Source: Commensalibacter intestini A911
GTDB taxonomy: Bacteria; Pseudomonadota; Alphaproteobacteria; Acetobacterales; Acetobacteraceae
Assembly: GCF_000231445.1 (NCBI RefSeq)
Contig: NZ_AGFR01000003.1
Coordinates: 372,001-436,000, forward strand
Direction: 5' to 3'
Length of the DNA stretch: 64,000 bases
Part shown: piece by piece, positions 27,987-36,438 of the stretch
Position numbering within the stretch: position 1 is the first letter of the stretch
Layout: each line of letters begins with the position of its first letter
Notes under the pieces: generated by a model
Seen by the model: only the letters and a program-made list of their open reading frames with translations
The model's database searches: none
Told to the model about the DNA's origin: nothing
Position numbers and translations under genes: made by a program

Positions 27987-28078
27987 GGAGGGGTGGCCGA
28001 GAGGCTGAAGGCGGCGGTTTGCTAAACCGTTGTACGATGAAAGTCGTACCGTGGGTTCGAATCCCATCCCCTCCGCCA
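27987..28078 (+). tRNA. tRNA-Ser(GCT)
   Basis: Class II tRNA of 92 bases including encoded CCA. The acceptor stem GGAGGGG pairs with CCCCTCC, the anticodon loop is TTTGCTAAA (anticodon GCT), the long variable arm is TGTACGATGAAAGTCGTAC, and the T-loop is GGTTCGAATCC. It reads AGC and AGU codons. Unlike most of the window, its downstream side carries accessory genes (HEPN-NADAR), consistent with a tRNA-linked insertion site, although no attachment repeat of the 3' end was found nearby. Confidence 0.97.
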
Positions 28079-28166
28079 TAAATTATTTCATTTACAATTT
28101 ATTTTATAGTTAAAACATTACCATTTTAATATTATTCTTGTACTTTAAATGCAGGGATGTATAGCG

Positions 28167-29843
28167 ATGAATAGTGATGAGTTAAGCAAGTTATATGGCA
28201 AAATTTCAAGTGAAATTGATGGCTATATCCATGCTGGTGATATAGATAATTTAAAAAATATGGATCTGCTATGTGGTCGGTATATTGATCAATATCCATT
28301 GATTGCCTATGCATTTTGGTATTGTAAAGCTAACATCGCATCAGCACTCTTTCAACTAGGTAATTTGCAAGAAAAACCTCCAGAACCACAGAATATAGAA
28401 CCTCAAGATAAACAAAAGAGTAATAAAACCAAGCAATCTTCTACAATTCAAGTTGATCCAAGTTGGAAGCCTCTTTTATATCAACGTCAAGCAATACAGC
28501 ATGATAGCTTTCAAGCTTGCTCACGTGAATTTAAAGCAATGATTTTAACAAATACGGGCCGTGCGTTTGATAAAATTGGACGTTTTATTGAGGCAATAGA
28601 ATGTTACGAACAGGCTATTCTTTGCGTTCCTACTTTTGCTATGGCCTTATATTATCGTGGTAGAAGTTTATTTAAATTAGCAAATTGGTTAGCTCTTAAT
28701 CCTGAGATAAATTATAATAAAACACCTTTTAATTTTTTATATATTGAAGCAAAAAAGAGTTTTAACCGTGCTTTTCAAAAAGGAACAGTTTGGGAAACAC
28801 ATCCTGATAATATAGATACACTGCGTAAAGAATATTATGAATATATATTACCGCATATTCACCAAATAGGGACTTTAGAAGCAATTAAAAGTTATAAATT
28901 ATGTTTTGTTTATTTTTTCAACAAATTAGTTGGAGGAGTTGTATATAAGTTAAATTTTATGGGTTTTTTAAAAGACTCAGCGGAGAAGGTTGCATATAAA
29001 AAATGGTCTCTGAAGGAGCATTTATATCTTGATCCTATTAATTTGGTGTCTGTATATGATATTGGCAGGACAGATTATCTATCTTTTCCTCCTTATTCTT
29101 ACCGTCAAGGAGAAGAACAACCAGAGTTTTTTAATTGGTTTAGGTTATTAAAACAAGAATATATTGCTGCACGTTATTTATTATTTCAATCTATACAATT
29201 AAAAGATAAAGAACATTTTGCAGATGAAAATAGTGACTTATTCCCATCAAATGAAGCAGAATTAAAAAGATCTGACAATTCTGGGGAGATTCGTCAGAAT
29301 GATTTCTCTTTTGGGCTAACGACATCTTTAATGAAGTCTTCTTTTAGTAAAGCCTATAGTATTTTTGATAAGATTGCTGAGTTTATTTTTGCTTTTTGGG
29401 AGTTAGAAGTAAAAAATAAAAAGGGAGAAGTTATTCGTAATCCTATGATTTCAATTGGGAGTATTTGGTATAATAACCTTGATAGTAAACAAGGTGTAAA
29501 TATAAAATTAATTAATAAAGATAATTGGTTTTTAAAAGGATTATATCATTTATCTTACGATCTCGTTGGTAAAGAAATACCTAAAGCGTATATCCTTCCA
29601 GAATTTAAGAGGCTGCATGAAATACGTAATAAACTAGAACATTCTGGGGTAATGATTACCAAAGAGATAAATACAAGTTCTTCACAAAGATTAATGACAA
29701 TTTCATTAGAAGAGTTTGTTGAACATAATTTGTCTTTGTTACGTTTAGTTAGAAATGCTTTGTTTTATTTAAGTCTCGCCGCGGGTCTAGATCAATGGAA
29801 TTATGAAAATAGAATTAATAATACGTATCAAGAAAATGATTAA
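28167..29843 (+). CDS. LA2681-type HEPN-domain protein with TPR-like region, putative RNase toxin
   Basis: Cytosolic protein of about 558 residues. The middle region (about 125-165) has TPR-like helices: ILTNTGRAFDKIGRFIEAIE then YEQAILCVPTFAMALYYRG. The C-terminal region carries the HEPN RNase motif R-x4-H as R487-NKLE-H492, flanked by long helices as in the LA2681 HEPN family. HEPN toxins of this kind usually cut RNA in stress or phage responses; activity here is predicted. I use the ATG at 28167 because GGGA lies nine bases upstream; an ATG at 28149 adds six residues without a ribosome site. A NADAR gene starts 15 bases after the stop. The gene is strongly A/T-rich. Confidence 0.75.
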   Translation: MNSDELSKLYGKISSEIDGYIHAGDIDNLKNMDLLCGRYIDQYPLIAYAFWYCKANIASALFQLGNLQEKPPEPQNIEPQDKQKSNKTKQSSTIQVDPSWKPLLYQRQAIQHDSFQACSREFKAMILTNTGRAFDKIGRFIEAIECYEQAILCVPTFAMALYYRGRSLFKLANWLALNPEINYNKTPFNFLYIEAKKSFNRAFQKGTVWETHPDNIDTLRKEYYEYILPHIHQIGTLEAIKSYKLCFVYFFNKLVGGVVYKLNFMGFLKDSAEKVAYKKWSLKEHLYLDPINLVSVYDIGRTDYLSFPPYSYRQGEEQPEFFNWFRLLKQEYIAARYLLFQSIQLKDKEHFADENSDLFPSNEAELKRSDNSGEIRQNDFSFGLTTSLMKSSFSKAYSIFDKIAEFIFAFWELEVKNKKGEVIRNPMISIGSIWYNNLDSKQGVNIKLINKDNWFLKGLYHLSYDLVGKEIPKAYILPEFKRLHEIRNKLEHSGVMITKEINTSSSQRLMTISLEEFVEHNLSLLRLVRNALFYLSLAAGLDQWNYENRINNTYQEND

Positions 29844-29858
29844 GAGTCAGGAAATTTA

Positions 29859-30359
29859 ATGGATTATTCAAAATTTACATTTTTCTGGGAACATCAAGCA
29901 GATGCGGTGCATCCAGAATGTAGTCAATTTTATAAAAGTCCTTTTATAATTGATAGAATAGAGTTCAGTTGCACAGAGCAATGGATGCATTGGAAAAAAG
30001 CGATTACTTTTGGAGATCAGGAAACTGCACAAAGAATCTTAAAAACAAAGTCTCCTTTTGATCAAAAGAAATCAGGACGTGAAGTGGCTAATTTTAATGC
30101 TCAGATATGGAGTGCGATTGCAGTAGATATTGTTTTTAGGGGTAATATTGAAAAGTTCTCGCAAAATCCAGATCTTTTACAATTATTCTCTCAATCCAAA
30201 GGAACTTTGTTGGTAGAGACAGCACCTAAAGATTCGATTTGGGGAATTGGATTGGTTGCTTCTGATCCCAGAGCATTGCATAAAAATCAATGGCAAGGGC
30301 AAAATTTATTTGGGAATATCGTAACACGTGTCAGAGATATTCTGTGTGGTGTGGTATAA
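29859..30359 (+). CDS. NADAR-family protein (YbiA/RibX-like N-glycosidase fold)
   Basis: Single-domain NADAR protein of 166 residues. The whole family pattern is present: FTFFWEHQAD start, SQFYKSPFIIDRIEF, CTEQWMHWKKAITFGD, the SGREV segment, and SIWGIGLVASDPRAL near the end. NADAR proteins act on ADP-ribose-type substrates, and members have been shown to remove ADP-ribose from guanine. AGGAAA precedes the ATG, and only 15 bases separate it from the HEPN gene, so the two are almost certainly co-expressed. It could be the antidote or the sensor for the HEPN protein, or an independent ADP-ribose processor. Confidence 0.88.
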   Translation: MDYSKFTFFWEHQADAVHPECSQFYKSPFIIDRIEFSCTEQWMHWKKAITFGDQETAQRILKTKSPFDQKKSGREVANFNAQIWSAIAVDIVFRGNIEKFSQNPDLLQLFSQSKGTLLVETAPKDSIWGIGLVASDPRALHKNQWQGQNLFGNIVTRVRDILCGVV

Positions 30360-30437
30360 ATTGATTTAAAGATTGAAGTTCAAGGCCTCTTATCATATTT
30401 AAAGAAGAAACAAGGCATTTGTGAAAGAGGAACGATC

Positions 30438-30806
30438 ATGCTAGATGAAGATGATGAAAGAGAATATGGGCTTAAAGAAAAATACGAATATGAATTGCCT
30501 GGGGAGCCTTTAAATCCTTCTGGTGAGCCATTGGGTAAGGTATTATTTACTAATCCATCTGTTGTTCCTTCTGATATAAAGCCTTTGTCTGACAAAGAGT
30601 TTACAGGTTTAGGTTATTTAAAGTATTGGCTTCTTTCTTGTATTATAATGTTAATTTTTGGTTTAACGTTTGAGTTTGGAATTTTGGGAAAAGATGGAAA
30701 GGAAGGTCCTTTGTGCCAGTACCTTCCTCAGAATAAAATGTGTTATTATTTAGCAGGCGTAGCCCCAACAACATCAGGAAAACCTGCTCCATTTTCTGTA
30801 AAATAA
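30438..30806 (+). CDS. Small single-pass membrane protein of unknown function
   Basis: Protein of 122 residues not recognised. A very acidic N-terminus (MLDEDDEREYGLKEKYEYE) is followed by a Pro/Gly-rich stretch with repeated EPLNPSGEPLGK, then one hydrophobic helix (LSCIIMLIFGLTFEFGIL, about 70-87) and a short tail with two cysteines (C95 and C104 region). GAGGA lies six bases before the ATG. It follows the NADAR gene by 78 bases on the same strand, so it may belong to that unit or stand alone. Confidence 0.6.
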   Translation: MLDEDDEREYGLKEKYEYELPGEPLNPSGEPLGKVLFTNPSVVPSDIKPLSDKEFTGLGYLKYWLLSCIIMLIFGLTFEFGILGKDGKEGPLCQYLPQNKMCYYLAGVAPTTSGKPAPFSVK

Positions 30807-30810
30807 ATGA

Positions 30811-32013
30811 TTACTCTTGTGCACTATCTTGTTTTTTGTTTGCTCTTTGTTGAGTCAAACGTTTAATGACAGGTACCATTAGTTCCGTGATTTCTTGATA
30901 TGCTTTGGCAGCGACACTGTCAGGGTCTTGTGCAACAATAGGAACGCCTGTATCCGCACCACTACGAATAGCTGGAATTAATGGAATCTCGCCAAGGAAA
31001 GGGAAGCCTAGATTTTGGGCTTCATTCTTGGCACCATTTTCACCGAAAATATAGGTCTTCTCATCACAACATGGACAGGAGAAATATGCCATATTCTCAA
31101 TAATACCTAAAATAGGCGTTTTTGATTTTTGGAACATTGCAATGCCTCGTCTGGCGTCCAGCAAAGCAACGTCTTGAGGAGTGGAAACAATAATTGCACC
31201 GTCTATTTGCACGGTTTGGGTTAAGGTTAATTGAACATCTCCGGTTCCAGGAGGAGTATCAATTAAAAGAACGTCGAGTTCTCCCCACTGAACATCCGAT
31301 AATAGTTGCTTTACAGCCCCCATAACCATAGGGCCACGCCAAATCATGGCTTGCTCTTGTGGCACCAGCATTCCGATGGACATGGCTGAGATTCCCCAGG
31401 CCGTCATTGGCATCAGTTTATGGTTAACAACTTCGACTTGACCTTCTAGACCTAACATGTGGGGAACAGAAGGGCCATAAATATCGGCATCCATTAAACC
31501 AACTTTTAATCCTTGCTTTGCTAGGCTAACAGCAAGGTTAATCGCAGTCGAAGATTTACCTACGCCACCTTTTCCAGAAGCAACAGCAATAATGCAGCCA
31601 ATGGATTGTAATGTTTCGATCGGGCCATTATTTGCATTGTTTGGTTTTGCAGGTGGATGTTTATGGGCTTGATTCCAAGGAGTCGATACATTCTTCTCTG
31701 AAGTTGCAGCAGCAGGTTGACGAGGAGGGAAAACTAACCGTTTACTGGAGGCCGTACCTGAATTTAAAAATACACGAGCTTGGGTAACATTTTCTAAATG
31801 TTGTAAATGATGTTCAATTTTGGCCCTCAAGGGTTCCGCAGCATCAGGAGGCACTGTAGAGACATTTAATGTTAAATGAACTTTTTGACCTTGAACGGTA
31901 ATGCTTTCGATAATATTTGCATCTAACAAACGTATATCAGGCGACCAAGGAAGGGTAAAATCAGATAAAGTCTGTTTAATGGTTTGCTGATCAATTAAAT
32001 TTGGGCTAGTCAT
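30811..32013 (-). CDS. mrp: Mrp/NBP35-family Fe-S cluster carrier ATPase
   Basis: P-loop ATPase of about 400 residues that carries and transfers Fe-S clusters (ApbC/Mrp). An N-terminal MIP18-like domain (residues 1-100) precedes the deviant Walker A motif SGKGGVGKSSTA; then DADIYGPSVPHMLG and the C-x-x-C dimer bridge in SCPCCDEK are present. I choose the ATG at 32013, which has AGAAAG upstream; a TTG at 32037 would add eight residues. The C-terminus is basic and Gln-rich. It is convergent with the small membrane protein, with 4 bases between stops. Confidence 0.94.
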   Translation of the reverse strand: MTSPNLIDQQTIKQTLSDFTLPWSPDIRLLDANIIESITVQGQKVHLTLNVSTVPPDAAEPLRAKIEHHLQHLENVTQARVFLNSGTASSKRLVFPPRQPAAATSEKNVSTPWNQAHKHPPAKPNNANNGPIETLQSIGCIIAVASGKGGVGKSSTAINLAVSLAKQGLKVGLMDADIYGPSVPHMLGLEGQVEVVNHKLMPMTAWGISAMSIGMLVPQEQAMIWRGPMVMGAVKQLLSDVQWGELDVLLIDTPPGTGDVQLTLTQTVQIDGAIIVSTPQDVALLDARRGIAMFQKSKTPILGIIENMAYFSCPCCDEKTYIFGENGAKNEAQNLGFPFLGEIPLIPAIRSGADTGVPIVAQDPDSVAAKAYQEITELMVPVIKRLTQQRANKKQDSAQE

Positions 32014-32163
32014 AGATATACTTTCTAAAGATGACAATAGGAATAAAAGCGATCATAAAAGATCTTAGAGATAGTATATAACAATTTTTTAAAAGATTTT
32101 TATGATTATTTTCAAATTTCCTTTATAAGATGCAATAGAAAGACATTTTGATTATTCTATTGT

Positions 32164-32169
32164 AAAGGA
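32164..32169 (+). promoter_or_regulatory. Ribosome binding site supporting a CTG start
   Basis: AAAGGA lies eight bases before CTG at 32178, the normal spacing. The in-frame stop TAA at 32163 bounds the frame upstream, and no ATG, GTG or TTG lies between it and 32217. Confidence 0.55.
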
Positions 32170-32177
32170 TTAGAACC

Positions 32178-33305
32178 CTGTCTACTAAACCTCAAAAACC
32201 AGGCAGAGATCATCGTGTGGATGCATTGCGGGGCTTGGCATTAGTGATGATGTATGTTGATCATATTCCAGAGGATCTGTTGAATCGCTTTACAATGCGA
32301 AATGCTGGATTTGCTGATGCTGCGGAAATTTTTGTATTATTGGCAGGGTATGCGTCTTGGCTAGCTTATGGAAGGAAAATTCCAAAAGATGGCTTATGGA
32401 CTGTAACAAAAAGAGTTTGGCATCGTTGTTGGAAGATATATTTATTCCAAATGGGGCTGGTGCTAATTAGTTTACTTAGTATTTATCAATGGCGGCGTTT
32501 TTGGGTATTACCTGTTGATTTTCTTGAACCAGAATTAGCACATGGTTACAGTATTGCCAGAGAGAGTTGGCGGTTATTATCACTGGATGCCTTGCCCAGT
32601 AATTTAAATATTTTACCATTATATATTATTTTATTAGGTGGTTTTCCTTTGTTTTACTTACTAATAAAGCGCCGATGGTGGCTGGCTTTAGGGGTAAGTG
32701 CTTTAATCTGGCTTGGGGTTAATATTGATCCTTGGTTTAATTTTCCGAATTGGTTAGATCCAGATGGATGGTTTTTTAATCCTTTCGCATGGCAGTTTTT
32801 GTTTACAATTGGGATTTTTGGATCGATTGTTGCAGGAAAGCATGACGGGAATTTCCCTGCTATTCCATGGTTAAAGTGGGGGATGGGACTCTATTTACTC
32901 TTTTCTTTTTTTGAGGCATTTCCTTGGGAATATTGGGGATTACCTGATTTGCGATTGCTTCATGTGCCAGTGCCAGCAAAAGCGTATCTGTCTCCATTAA
33001 GATTGCTAGATGTGGTGGCTATTTTTTATTTGGTGCAGTCTTCTCCGTGGGCAAAGCGTTTTTCTGAAGGAAAAATTGGACAGTTTCTGGCTTTATATGG
33101 TCGTCACTCTTTAGAAGTGTTCTCTTTGAGCACCGTCTTTGACTTATGGGGACGGTTGATGTTTGCGAGTTGGGGAGAAATTTGGATTTTACAATTTGTG
33201 GTCAATTGTATAGGGGTTTCTATTTTATATTTCTTGGCGTTGCATTTAGACAAAAAGAAAAATAGAGCAAAAGAAAAGGCTAAATTAAAAGTGAGTCATT
33301 CTTAA
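32178..33305 (+). CDS. OpgC-like membrane acyltransferase-type protein
   Basis: Polytopic inner-membrane protein with about ten helices, resembling OpgC, which decorates periplasmic glucans with succinyl groups. The family N-terminus is the segment RDHRVDALRGLALVMMYVDH, and much of it lies before the first conventional start codon (GTG at 32217, giving 362 residues). I therefore extend the gene to a CTG at 32178, giving 375 residues, because AAAGGA precedes it and the conserved GRDHRVD would otherwise be lost. The extension is inference. The C-terminus is Lys-rich. No glucan synthase genes are adjacent. Confidence 0.75.
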   Translation: MSTKPQKPGRDHRVDALRGLALVMMYVDHIPEDLLNRFTMRNAGFADAAEIFVLLAGYASWLAYGRKIPKDGLWTVTKRVWHRCWKIYLFQMGLVLISLLSIYQWRRFWVLPVDFLEPELAHGYSIARESWRLLSLDALPSNLNILPLYIILLGGFPLFYLLIKRRWWLALGVSALIWLGVNIDPWFNFPNWLDPDGWFFNPFAWQFLFTIGIFGSIVAGKHDGNFPAIPWLKWGMGLYLLFSFFEAFPWEYWGLPDLRLLHVPVPAKAYLSPLRLLDVVAIFYLVQSSPWAKRFSEGKIGQFLALYGRHSLEVFSLSTVFDLWGRLMFASWGEIWILQFVVNCIGVSILYFLALHLDKKKNRAKEKAKLKVSHS

Positions 33306-33471
33306 TTAAATAACTAAAATTAATAGAGTATTTCTAATTTAATTATGATTTGAATAGTTTACTTTTGAAAGATCTTGGTTATAATTTTTCAGCTCTAATA
33401 TCTGCTATAAATATATCTTGCGTGGGCTTGTTACAATTTTTATAAATTAATCTGAACAGGGAATAATGCGA

Positions 33472-35067
33472 ATGAAAATACGCAAAAGATCTTTCATGCA
33501 CTCTTGTTGTTTATTATTAGTCGGAACAACATTTTTATTTCCTGTTTCAAAGGTTAAAGCAGAATCTTCTTTTTTTTCATTTCCATTTTTTACAAGAACA
33601 CAACAAACGCATACACAATATCAACGTGTGCCAGATAGTTTTGCTGATTTAGCAGAAAAATTACTACCTACAGTTGTTAATATATCTTCTAGTAAAACAG
33701 TTAAGCCTGGGCAAACAACCGATGATGATGAAGATGATGATAATGGTGATGGAGGAGATGAAGATAATGCGAGTCAAGACCAAGATCCTAATTCTCCATT
33801 TGAGAAGTTTTTTCGTAATTATATGAATCGTCGTGGTATTCCTGATGATGGGAATAATCATTTGCAGGCCTTGGGATCAGGGTTTGTTGTTGATCCTGCG
33901 GGGTGGATTGTCACAAATTATCATGTGATTAAAGATGCAGATCAAATTACAGTTACATTACAAAATAATCATGTTCTCAAAGCAACCTTAAAAGGGTTTG
34001 ATGAGAGAACTGATTTAGCATTGTTAAAAATCAATCCCAAGTCTCCTTTAACAGCCACAAGTTTTGGTAATAGTGATCAGTCCAGAGTGGGGGATTGGGT
34101 GTTGGCTATTGGTAATCCTTATGGGTTATCAGGCACAGTAACATCAGGAATTATCTCTTCTCGAGGGAGAGATATAGAGCAAGGCCCTTATGATGATTTT
34201 ATTCAAACTGATGCCCCTATTAACAAAGGAAATTCCGGTGGACCTTTATTTAATATGAAAGGTGAGGTTATTGGTATTAATACAGCTATTTTCTCACCCT
34301 CTGGGGGGTCTATAGGGATTGCTTTTGCCATTCCGTCCAATGAAGCCAAGACTATTATTGATCAGTTAAAGCAATCAGGTCACGTAGCCAGAGGTTGGGT
34401 TGGTGTTCGCATTCAAGAAGTTAGTGAAACGATTGCGGATAGTTTAAATATTCAACCTTTTCAAGGTGCTTTAGTTGTACAAGTCGATCCTAACGGCCCT
34501 GCAGCAACAGCAGGGGTAAAAGCGGGGGATGTTATCCAGACTTTGAATGGGCAAGAGATTACTGCGCATACGATGCCTCGTCTTATTGCGCAAATGTCTG
34601 CGAATAGTAAAGCAACTCTTGGAATTTTAAGGCAAGGGAAGAAAATTGACTTGCCAATCTCAATTGCAAGTTTAGTTGATGATGGAGCTACACCCGTAGA
34701 TACTCATCACGATAATTCTAATGAAAAATCTAAGGTTGTTTCTTTAAAAGATTTAGGCTTTTCTGTTAGTAATATGACGGATATTTTACGGCAGAAATAT
34801 AATCTTTCTGAGAAACAGCAAGGCGTTGTGATTGTTGCAACAGAAGCTCGTAAAGGTAAGGGGGCAAGTGATTTGAAGGTGGGTGATGTTATTATTGGTA
34901 CGAGTAAGAATAATATTGCTCAGGTGACAGATCTACAAAAAGGAATTGCGCTCTTTGAGCAAGAAGTAAAGAAAAAAGGACAGAAAAATCCAACGATACT
35001 GCTTTTAATTCAAAGTGGTGATACAATGCGTTGGATTGCAGTTCCTGTAAAAGACAAGAAAAAATAG
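33472..35067 (+). CDS. degP: DegP/HtrA-family periplasmic serine protease
   Basis: Envelope protease/chaperone of about 531 residues. A signal peptide (about residues 1-30) ends near SKVKA. The catalytic triad is H151 in NYHVIKDAD, D181 in ERTDLALL and S255 in KGNSGGPLF. Two PDZ domains follow, about 300-390 and 430-525. An unusual acidic, Asp/Gly-rich insert (DDDEDDDNGDGGDEDN) sits at about 84-100, before the protease domain, where DegP has its flexible LA loop region. I use the ATG at 33472 because AGGGA is nine bases upstream; ATG at 33466 is too close to it. Confidence 0.94.
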   Translation: MKIRKRSFMHSCCLLLVGTTFLFPVSKVKAESSFFSFPFFTRTQQTHTQYQRVPDSFADLAEKLLPTVVNISSSKTVKPGQTTDDDEDDDNGDGGDEDNASQDQDPNSPFEKFFRNYMNRRGIPDDGNNHLQALGSGFVVDPAGWIVTNYHVIKDADQITVTLQNNHVLKATLKGFDERTDLALLKINPKSPLTATSFGNSDQSRVGDWVLAIGNPYGLSGTVTSGIISSRGRDIEQGPYDDFIQTDAPINKGNSGGPLFNMKGEVIGINTAIFSPSGGSIGIAFAIPSNEAKTIIDQLKQSGHVARGWVGVRIQEVSETIADSLNIQPFQGALVVQVDPNGPAATAGVKAGDVIQTLNGQEITAHTMPRLIAQMSANSKATLGILRQGKKIDLPISIASLVDDGATPVDTHHDNSNEKSKVVSLKDLGFSVSNMTDILRQKYNLSEKQQGVVIVATEARKGKGASDLKVGDVIIGTSKNNIAQVTDLQKGIALFEQEVKKKGQKNPTILLLIQSGDTMRWIAVPVKDKKK

Positions 35068-35100
35068 AGGAAATGACAAACAATATAAATATGAGTTTTT

Positions 35101-36141
35101 ATGCGGTATAATTTTAAAAAGCATGAAATCTATTCAGCTGTGCAACAAAGTTTACGTCTGTTGTTGTCTATAGCGTTGGCCAGTTTAATCGCTTATGTCA
35201 GTGGATTACATGAGCCTTATTGGGCATTAATTACCTCTGTTATCGTGACGCAAAGTCGTATTGTACAAACATTACAGACTAGTCGAGATCAAATCGTTGG
35301 TTCCTTGCTAGGTGGGGCTGCGGGGTTAATTGCAATTGTGATAGAGAAATACTCACAATTGCCCTCTTTGATTGTCTTTACGATTGTGATTATCCCAATG
35401 GTTGCCTTTGTTGCGTGGCGACCGTCGATGCGTTTGGGTGTGGTAACTCTTGCTGTCGTGTTTCTATTTCCATCTCCAGGAGGAATGTTTGAGCGTCCCT
35501 TTGATCGTATCTTTTCTATTTTGGTTGGAGTGATTGCTGCTCTGATCGCAAGTTATTTTATTTTACGTCCTCAAGCACGATGCAGTGCTTTTCTTCATGC
35601 CAGAGTAGCTTTTGATAAACTACATATTTTGCTGCACTCTGTGCTGACATCCCATATTATATGGGAAGAAGTTGAGTCCATGAATGACGAAGTGACCTCG
35701 GAATTAAGAGATTTAGCAAGTGAAATTGCTGAGGCGCGGAAAGAGCATCCTAACTATACGTTGGAACATTCAGATCCGACTTTAGTTAAGGTATATCCAA
35801 TCTTACGACGTTTACAAAGTGATAGTATTTTTGTCGCAAGAGCAATGGATGAGTATCATCAAAAATTACCTGATGAAACAAGGCATGTTTTAAAAACGTC
35901 CTTAAATCAAGTTTTTGAAAGATTTATTGAGTTAAGTGATGAGCAAGCAGGGCATAGAGAACCGTTTTTTTGTTCAAAGCAAAAGGATAGTTTTGAAGAA
36001 ATGATGATTGCTCCAATTTTATCAGAAGCTAAGAAAAATTGCCCACCAACCATACAATTTACATTGCAGGCGTTATGCCAAGATTTGGTTCGTGGGCACG
36101 ATGTTTTTATGTATTCAAAAAAACTAAGAGCATCTTCTTAA
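35101..36141 (+). CDS. FUSC/ArAE-family membrane protein
   Basis: Inner-membrane protein of 346 residues with an N-terminal block of six helices (about residues 15-155) and a C-terminal helical cytoplasmic half. The first helix region LRLLLSIALASLIAYVSG and EPYWALITSVIVTQSR are the FUSC/YccS signature. Members are proposed efflux components for aromatic acids or other compounds; here the substrate is unknown and no membrane-fusion partner is adjacent. It lies 33 bases after degP and is convergent with the Trm112-like gene, 2 bases apart. Confidence 0.87.
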   Translation: MRYNFKKHEIYSAVQQSLRLLLSIALASLIAYVSGLHEPYWALITSVIVTQSRIVQTLQTSRDQIVGSLLGGAAGLIAIVIEKYSQLPSLIVFTIVIIPMVAFVAWRPSMRLGVVTLAVVFLFPSPGGMFERPFDRIFSILVGVIAALIASYFILRPQARCSAFLHARVAFDKLHILLHSVLTSHIIWEEVESMNDEVTSELRDLASEIAEARKEHPNYTLEHSDPTLVKVYPILRRLQSDSIFVARAMDEYHQKLPDETRHVLKTSLNQVFERFIELSDEQAGHREPFFCSKQKDSFEEMMIAPILSEAKKNCPPTIQFTLQALCQDLVRGHDVFMYSKKLRASS

Positions 36142-36143
36142 AA

Positions 36144-36359
36144 TTATTTATAGCGATTAACTTCTTCATCTGTGAGTTGTCTTGCTTCATCAACAAGCAT
36201 GACGGGGATGCCTTCTTTAACAGGATAGGCCAATGCAGCTTCACAGCTGATAAGCTCGTTATTTTCACGATCGTAAATTAGAGGGCCTTTTGTTAATGGG
36301 CATACGAGGATTGAAAGTAAACGTTGATCAATAGGAGGAGAAGAGGATTGTTCTGTCAT
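36144..36359 (-). CDS. Trm112/YcaR-family small protein
   Basis: Protein of 71 residues with the UPF0434/Trm112 pattern: [39 protein letters not shown] in two parts. Only one conserved cysteine of the usual zinc knuckle remains in the first motif (CPLTKG), common in the bacterial YcaR branch. Eukaryotic and archaeal Trm112 activates methyltransferases; the bacterial role is not established. It is convergent with the FUSC gene. Confidence 0.92.
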   Translation of the reverse strand: MTEQSSSPPIDQRLLSILVCPLTKGPLIYDRENNELISCEAALAYPVKEGIPVMLVDEARQLTDEEVNRYK

Positions 36360-36438
36360 TTGAACCTTGCGATTTTAATTGTTTATAAAATGAGAAATAT
36401 AGAGCAGAGAGTAAGTTCTGCTCTATATGAATATTAGG

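Noticed and set aside
30380-30595. Minus-strand Ser-rich frame opposite the small membrane protein
   Set aside because: Low-complexity complement of the acidic N-terminus; the plus-strand frame has a good ribosome site and a membrane helix.
27987-30806. tRNA-Ser as attachment site of an integrative element
   Set aside because: No second copy of the tRNA 3' end and no integrase was found downstream, so only adjacency remains.
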